Below are positions 5,291 to 5,304 of a stretch of 5,304 nucleotides of DNA, in pieces; the stretch's first letter is position 1; each line of letters begins with the position of its first letter. Below the pieces are notes generated by a model that had not been told where the DNA came from, did not search any database, and was given only the letters and a program-made list of their open reading frames with translations. Made by a program: the position numbers and the translations under genes. This stretch comes from an uncultured bacterium (GTDB taxonomy: Bacteria > Pseudomonadota > Gammaproteobacteria > Burkholderiales > Burkholderiaceae_F). The stretch is taken from NCBI GenBank assembly GCA_905215795.1, contig CAJMRV010000128.1, positions 1 to 5,304 on the forward strand, written 5' to 3'.

Positions 5291-5304
5291 CACACCACCA
5301 ACCG

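Noticed and set aside
1..5304. A novel defence, mobile or biosynthetic system
   Set aside because: All substantial frames belong to familiar housekeeping or general-metabolism families; no toxin-antitoxin pair, nuclease, reverse transcriptase, integrase, direct-repeat array or anomalous base composition was found.

Overview
This 5.3 kb, very GC-rich window looks like ordinary bacterial chromosome. Third codon positions are almost all G or C, with strong preference for CTC, GTC, ATC and GAC. The gene content and the 4-hydroxybenzoyl-CoA-thioesterase-like protein would fit a Gram-negative, perhaps a betaproteobacterium of the Burkholderiales (a Sutterellaceae-like organism is a guess). No 16S rRNA or other marker is present to settle this. 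No rRNA, tRNA, CRISPR, insertion sequence, integrase or phage gene was seen.

Layout. On the + strand, 1-802 is the 3' part of a Sua5/YrdC-type threonylcarbamoyl-AMP synthase (tRNA t6A modification), cut by the left edge. It is followed by a small ArsC/Spx-fold protein of the YffB type (859-1212). Its stop codon overlaps the start of an EamA-family drug/metabolite transporter (1209-2144). After a 122-nt gap with a GC-rich hairpin and a possible -10 element comes a second, clearly paralogous EamA transporter (2267-3190). It runs directly into glutamate racemase murI (3199-4005, or from a GTG at 3187), which supplies D-glutamate for peptidoglycan. A short hairpin-bearing gap separates murI from a convergent gene on the - strand (4054-4503), a hotdog-fold acyl-CoA thioesterase. 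A 169-nt divergent promoter region then leads to a + strand YdjA-like nitroreductase (4673-5227), followed by a terminator-like hairpin near the right edge.

How the genes relate. There are probably three or four transcription units: sua5 / arsC-like / transporter 1; transporter 2 / murI; the thioesterase alone; and the nitroreductase alone. The first two may be joined by read-through. The close packing (ATGA overlap at 1209, 8-nt or GTGA junction at 3187-3199) suggests translational coupling, but the products do not form one obvious pathway.

The search found no convincing undescribed system. The points most worth a second look are the tandem transporter duplication with a 36-nt identical block, the compact divergent promoter region with a perfect stem-loop in the nitroreductase leader, and the altered FMN-binding N-terminus of the nitroreductase.
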